A DNA stretch of 64,000 nucleotides from DASVTR01 sp036382855. Lineage in GTDB: Bacteria; Acidobacteriota; Blastocatellia; Pyrinomonadales; Pyrinomonadaceae. Below the pieces are notes generated by a model that was not told the DNA's origin, searched no databases, and was given only the letters and a program-made list of their open reading frames with translations. The DNA lies in contig DASVPO010000008.1 in the NCBI GenBank assembly GCA_036382855.1, positions 248,001 through 312,000 on the forward strand, given 5' to 3'. Both the position numbers and the translations under genes were made by a program. This document shows positions 61,665-64,000 of the stretch, piece after piece; within the stretch, counting starts at the first letter, position 1, and the number at the start of each line of letters is the position of its first letter.

Positions 61665-62711
61665 ATGGCAAAGCGAAGATTCAATCCTCGTACCATCAAG
61701 TTGCTGTTCGTCTTGCTCGCGATAGTTTTCGTGGGGTTGTTCATCTGGTCTGTTGAAGACTGGCGGCAACTCTGGAAGATTACTTCGACGCCGGACAACG
61801 TGCCGATTGTGGCAATGCTGTTTCTAGTGCCCTTCTTTACGTGGTACGGCGTCAAGCAGGCGATACGGAACGATGAGCTGATTGAGAAGCTCGAAGAAGA
61901 CCCGCAGCTTGCTAAGACGCATCATCGCAAGGTTGAGCCGTGGAGGCCCGGTTGGGCGCGCGAGCTTCACGTCTGGCCCTACCTCGTGCGCATCGAATTC
62001 TTAGCCGCCGTCATCGTCACGGTAATACTCTTCGTCTGGTCCATCACGCTCGATGCGCCCCTTGAAGAGCCTGCCAATCCGAATCTGACGATGAACCCGT
62101 CGAAGGCTCCATGGTATTTCCTTGGCTTGCAGGAGATGCTGGTCTATTTCGATCCGTGGATTGCGGGCGTGGTGATGCCGTCAATAATGATGATCGGGTT
62201 GATGGTCTTCCCGTACGTTGATTCCAACCCGCTCGGCAACGGTTATTACACCATCAAGCAGCGCAAGTTTTCGCTCGCGATGTTCGGAATCGGGTGGGTG
62301 ACGTGGATTATCCTGATTATCATCGGGACGTTCATACGCGGGCCGGGCTGGGTCTGGTTCTGGCCGGGGCAGACGTGGGATCACAACGTCGTCGTCAACG
62401 ACCGCAACATTGACCTGCACGATTGGTTCGCACAGAAACTCGGACTCTCGTTTCTGTCTGCCAATCCATGGAAGTTTCTTTTCGGCGCGCTGGTGGTCGG
62501 CGGTTTTTTCATCCTCTGCGGTTATCTGCTGCACCTGCTGATGCGCAGCACAGAGTTTGAGCGAAAAATCCTGTCGCGCACGAGCCTGCTGCAATACTTG
62601 ACGTTTCAGTTCTTCGCCATCGCGGTGCTGTTCGCCCTGCCCATCAAGATCATTTTGCGGCTGGCGCTCAACATCAAGTACGTTTGGGTAACGCCCTGGT
62701 TCAACATCTGA
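61665..62711 (+). CDS. cytochrome b subunit IV-like (C-terminal half of cytochrome b)
   Basis: About 348 residues with six or seven membrane helices. The Qo-site motif PEWY appears as APWYFLGLQEM, in the context PSKAPWYFLGLQEMLVYFDP typical of subunit IV of split cytochrome b complexes. It is about twice as long as plant subunit IV, with two extra helices at the N-terminus and extra ones at the C-terminus. ATG 61665 is chosen as GGAG lies 9 bases upstream. It completes the quinol-oxidising complex with the previous two genes. Confidence 0.9.
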   Translation: MAKRRFNPRTIKLLFVLLAIVFVGLFIWSVEDWRQLWKITSTPDNVPIVAMLFLVPFFTWYGVKQAIRNDELIEKLEEDPQLAKTHHRKVEPWRPGWARELHVWPYLVRIEFLAAVIVTVILFVWSITLDAPLEEPANPNLTMNPSKAPWYFLGLQEMLVYFDPWIAGVVMPSIMMIGLMVFPYVDSNPLGNGYYTIKQRKFSLAMFGIGWVTWIILIIIGTFIRGPGWVWFWPGQTWDHNVVVNDRNIDLHDWFAQKLGLSFLSANPWKFLFGALVVGGFFILCGYLLHLLMRSTEFERKILSRTSLLQYLTFQFFAIAVLFALPIKIILRLALNIKYVWVTPWFNI

Positions 62712-62731
62712 CTTAAACCATTCGCGGAGGA

Positions 62732-64000
62732 ATGACACAGGTGGCTGACTCTGCTAACGCTGACAAGATAGTGAAAAGAGAAGAGCCTGAACTTCCGGCC
62801 TCGGACCCGATTGTCAGTCGCTCGACGAGCGCCATTCTGCTCGTCAGCGCGCTCTTGCTGACGGCCGTGCTGGCGTGGGCGCTCTACGATGAAGCGTTCG
62901 GCCAGCGCCCTTGGAAGTCTGCGCAGCGAGAGTTTGTCGAGCGCGAATCGCGCTATCTGAGAAGACTCAAGAAAAACGTGAAGACTACCGAGCGCGAAGT
63001 CCGCAACAGCGAGGAATATCAAACACTGGCCGCCGAAGCCGACGCAGCGCGTAAGCTGGTTGAGCCGGAAAAGAAGCAGAAAGAAGCGGAGGTGCGCGCC
63101 CTCGATAGAGAACTGGACGCCATTACCGAACCCTTTCAGGGCGCACGCGGCGAACTGAGCGTTATTAACTACCAGATCGAAACTGCCGGCGAGTCGAACA
63201 AGGGGAAATATCGTCAAAAAGCAGACCAACTGCGTAAGCGGAAGATCACGGTTTACATGCCGGTTGATGGCAGCCCGGACAAGACCGAGGAGAAACAGTT
63301 TACCTACGACGAGCTACAGAAGCTCTACACGGATAAGAAAACCGAGAAGGGAAAGAAGCTAACTGAAATTGCGGAACTCCTAAAGAAGCCCGCCGAACTC
63401 GATAAGAAACGCAACGACTATCTGAAGAACAATCTTCCCGGCCTGACCGAGACCGCCATTGACAGCCTGCTCAAAAGAAACGAGAGCTTCGATTATTCGC
63501 TGAGCGCGCACCAGATTAACGTGCCGCAGGAGAATATCGTTGACCGTTGCGAAGCCTGCCATCTGGGCACGCGTGAGCCGCTTGATTTGACGCCCGCCAC
63601 CATGCGTCCGCTCGATTCTCGCAAGCCCGATGAATGGTCCAGAGCCTTCGTCAGCCATCCCAACAAGCGCCTGCTCGAAATTCACAACCCAGACCGCTTC
63701 GGTTGCGCAGGTTGCCACGGCGGCAACGGCCGCGCGACCACCACCATTGAGAAGGCACACGGCCTCAATCCATTCTGGCTGCACCCGCTCCACGAGAAAG
63801 AGAACATGGAAGCGGGCTGCCAGCAATGCCATACCGCCGACCGCGTTTTAGACGGCGCGCCGAACCTGACGCTCGGCAAAGACCTCTTTCAGGAACGCGG
63901 CTGCGTCGGTTGTCATCGCGCGGAGAATTTCGACCGCGAGACGGACGCGCTCTCAAACGCGCGCCAGACCATCGCTCAACTGGAAGAGCGGATTGTCGCC
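62732..64000 (+). CDS. membrane-anchored multiheme cytochrome c, 3' partial
   Basis: At least 423 residues; it continues past the window. One N-terminal membrane anchor (SAILLVSALLLTAVLAWAL) leads to a 220-residue charged coiled-coil (QREFVERESRYLRRLKKNVK), then heme motifs CEACH (63548), CAGCH (63704), CQQCH (63818) and CVGCH (63902), with distant His residues that may be axial ligands. It is co-transcribed with the Rieske/b complex and is probably its electron acceptor or a further redox subunit. Start is ATG 62732 or GTG 62741, which is better spaced from GGAGG. Confidence 0.9.
   Translation, partial: MTQVADSANADKIVKREEPELPASDPIVSRSTSAILLVSALLLTAVLAWALYDEAFGQRPWKSAQREFVERESRYLRRLKKNVKTTEREVRNSEEYQTLAAEADAARKLVEPEKKQKEAEVRALDRELDAITEPFQGARGELSVINYQIETAGESNKGKYRQKADQLRKRKITVYMPVDGSPDKTEEKQFTYDELQKLYTDKKTEKGKKLTEIAELLKKPAELDKKRNDYLKNNLPGLTETAIDSLLKRNESFDYSLSAHQINVPQENIVDRCEACHLGTREPLDLTPATMRPLDSRKPDEWSRAFVSHPNKRLLEIHNPDRFGCAGCHGGNGRATTTIEKAHGLNPFWLHPLHEKENMEAGCQQCHTADRVLDGAPNLTLGKDLFQERGCVGCHRAENFDRETDALSNARQTIAQLEERIVA

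Overview
The window looks like chromosomal DNA of a Gram-negative bacterium of the Acidobacteriota, probably class Blastocatellia and near the phototrophic Chloracidobacterium lineage. The Gram-negative assignment rests on a KdsC-type KDO8P phosphatase, a TolC-family outer-membrane protein, an LPS-core-type glycosyltransferase and a LolD/MacB-type ATPase. The acidobacterial assignment rests on the large two-block ADOP-style permease, a tricorn-like S41 protease, a secreted TPR-CHAT protein and DUF4214 domains. The phototroph link rests on one striking locus, a complete bacteriochlorophyll magnesium-chelatase H subunit. The lineage call is inference; no rRNA gene is present. Gene density is high, base composition is moderately GC-rich, and no mobile element, prophage or CRISPR array was seen.

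Region by region: 1-8.5 kb has a degenerate M1-peptidase-like TPR protein (cut by the window edge), kdsC, a single-domain receiver, tRNA-Gly(CCC), a sigma-54-promoted lipoprotein with 18-residue repeats, a zinc-ribbon/coiled-coil protein, a paired M16 protease (active plus inactive subunit) and a HEAT-like protein. 8.5-22 kb has a UbiD-family decarboxylase, a metallophosphoesterase, an NtrY/NtrC-type two-component pair, the ADOP permease, the tricorn-like protease, an ABC ATPase and a cupin. 22-31.6 kb has a second sigma-54-promoted gene (a 48-residue membrane peptide), a CbbX-like AAA+ protein, a MocR regulator divergent from an EamA exporter / aromatic amino acid decarboxylase / split-barrel flavoprotein operon, a Bcp peroxiredoxin and an ABC-2 exporter. 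31.8-43.5 kb has the giant TPR-CHAT protein, an orphan histidine kinase, prepilin peptidase, an S13 carboxypeptidase, a glycosyltransferase and the TolC-like protein. 44-47.8 kb is gap-pgk-tpiA-secG and tRNA-Leu(GAG). 47.8-52.6 kb holds poorly characterised secreted or membrane proteins and a 590-base non-coding stretch full of stem-loops. 52.8-64 kb has the split bchH, a PQQ-type sugar dehydrogenase fusion, a glutaredoxin-like protein and a Rieske / cytochrome b6-like / subunit IV / multiheme cytochrome c operon that runs off the end.

The most remarkable feature is bchH. It is broken into two intact genes in inverted order: the C-terminal half (52783-54549) precedes the N-terminal half (54572-56866) by 22 bases. 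This is the layout expected from tandem duplication followed by reciprocal loss, the standard route to a circular permutation. The N-terminal half also carries an in-frame copy of a dispersed intergenic repeat. A second theme is a family of long, word-like inverted repeats (for example GTGATGAGT words, or TTTTCAGT words) between genes. Several of these abut start codons that lack a Shine-Dalgarno sequence, notably in the glycolytic operon. A third theme is two near-consensus sigma-54 promoters in front of small envelope proteins, in the same window as an NtrC-family activator.
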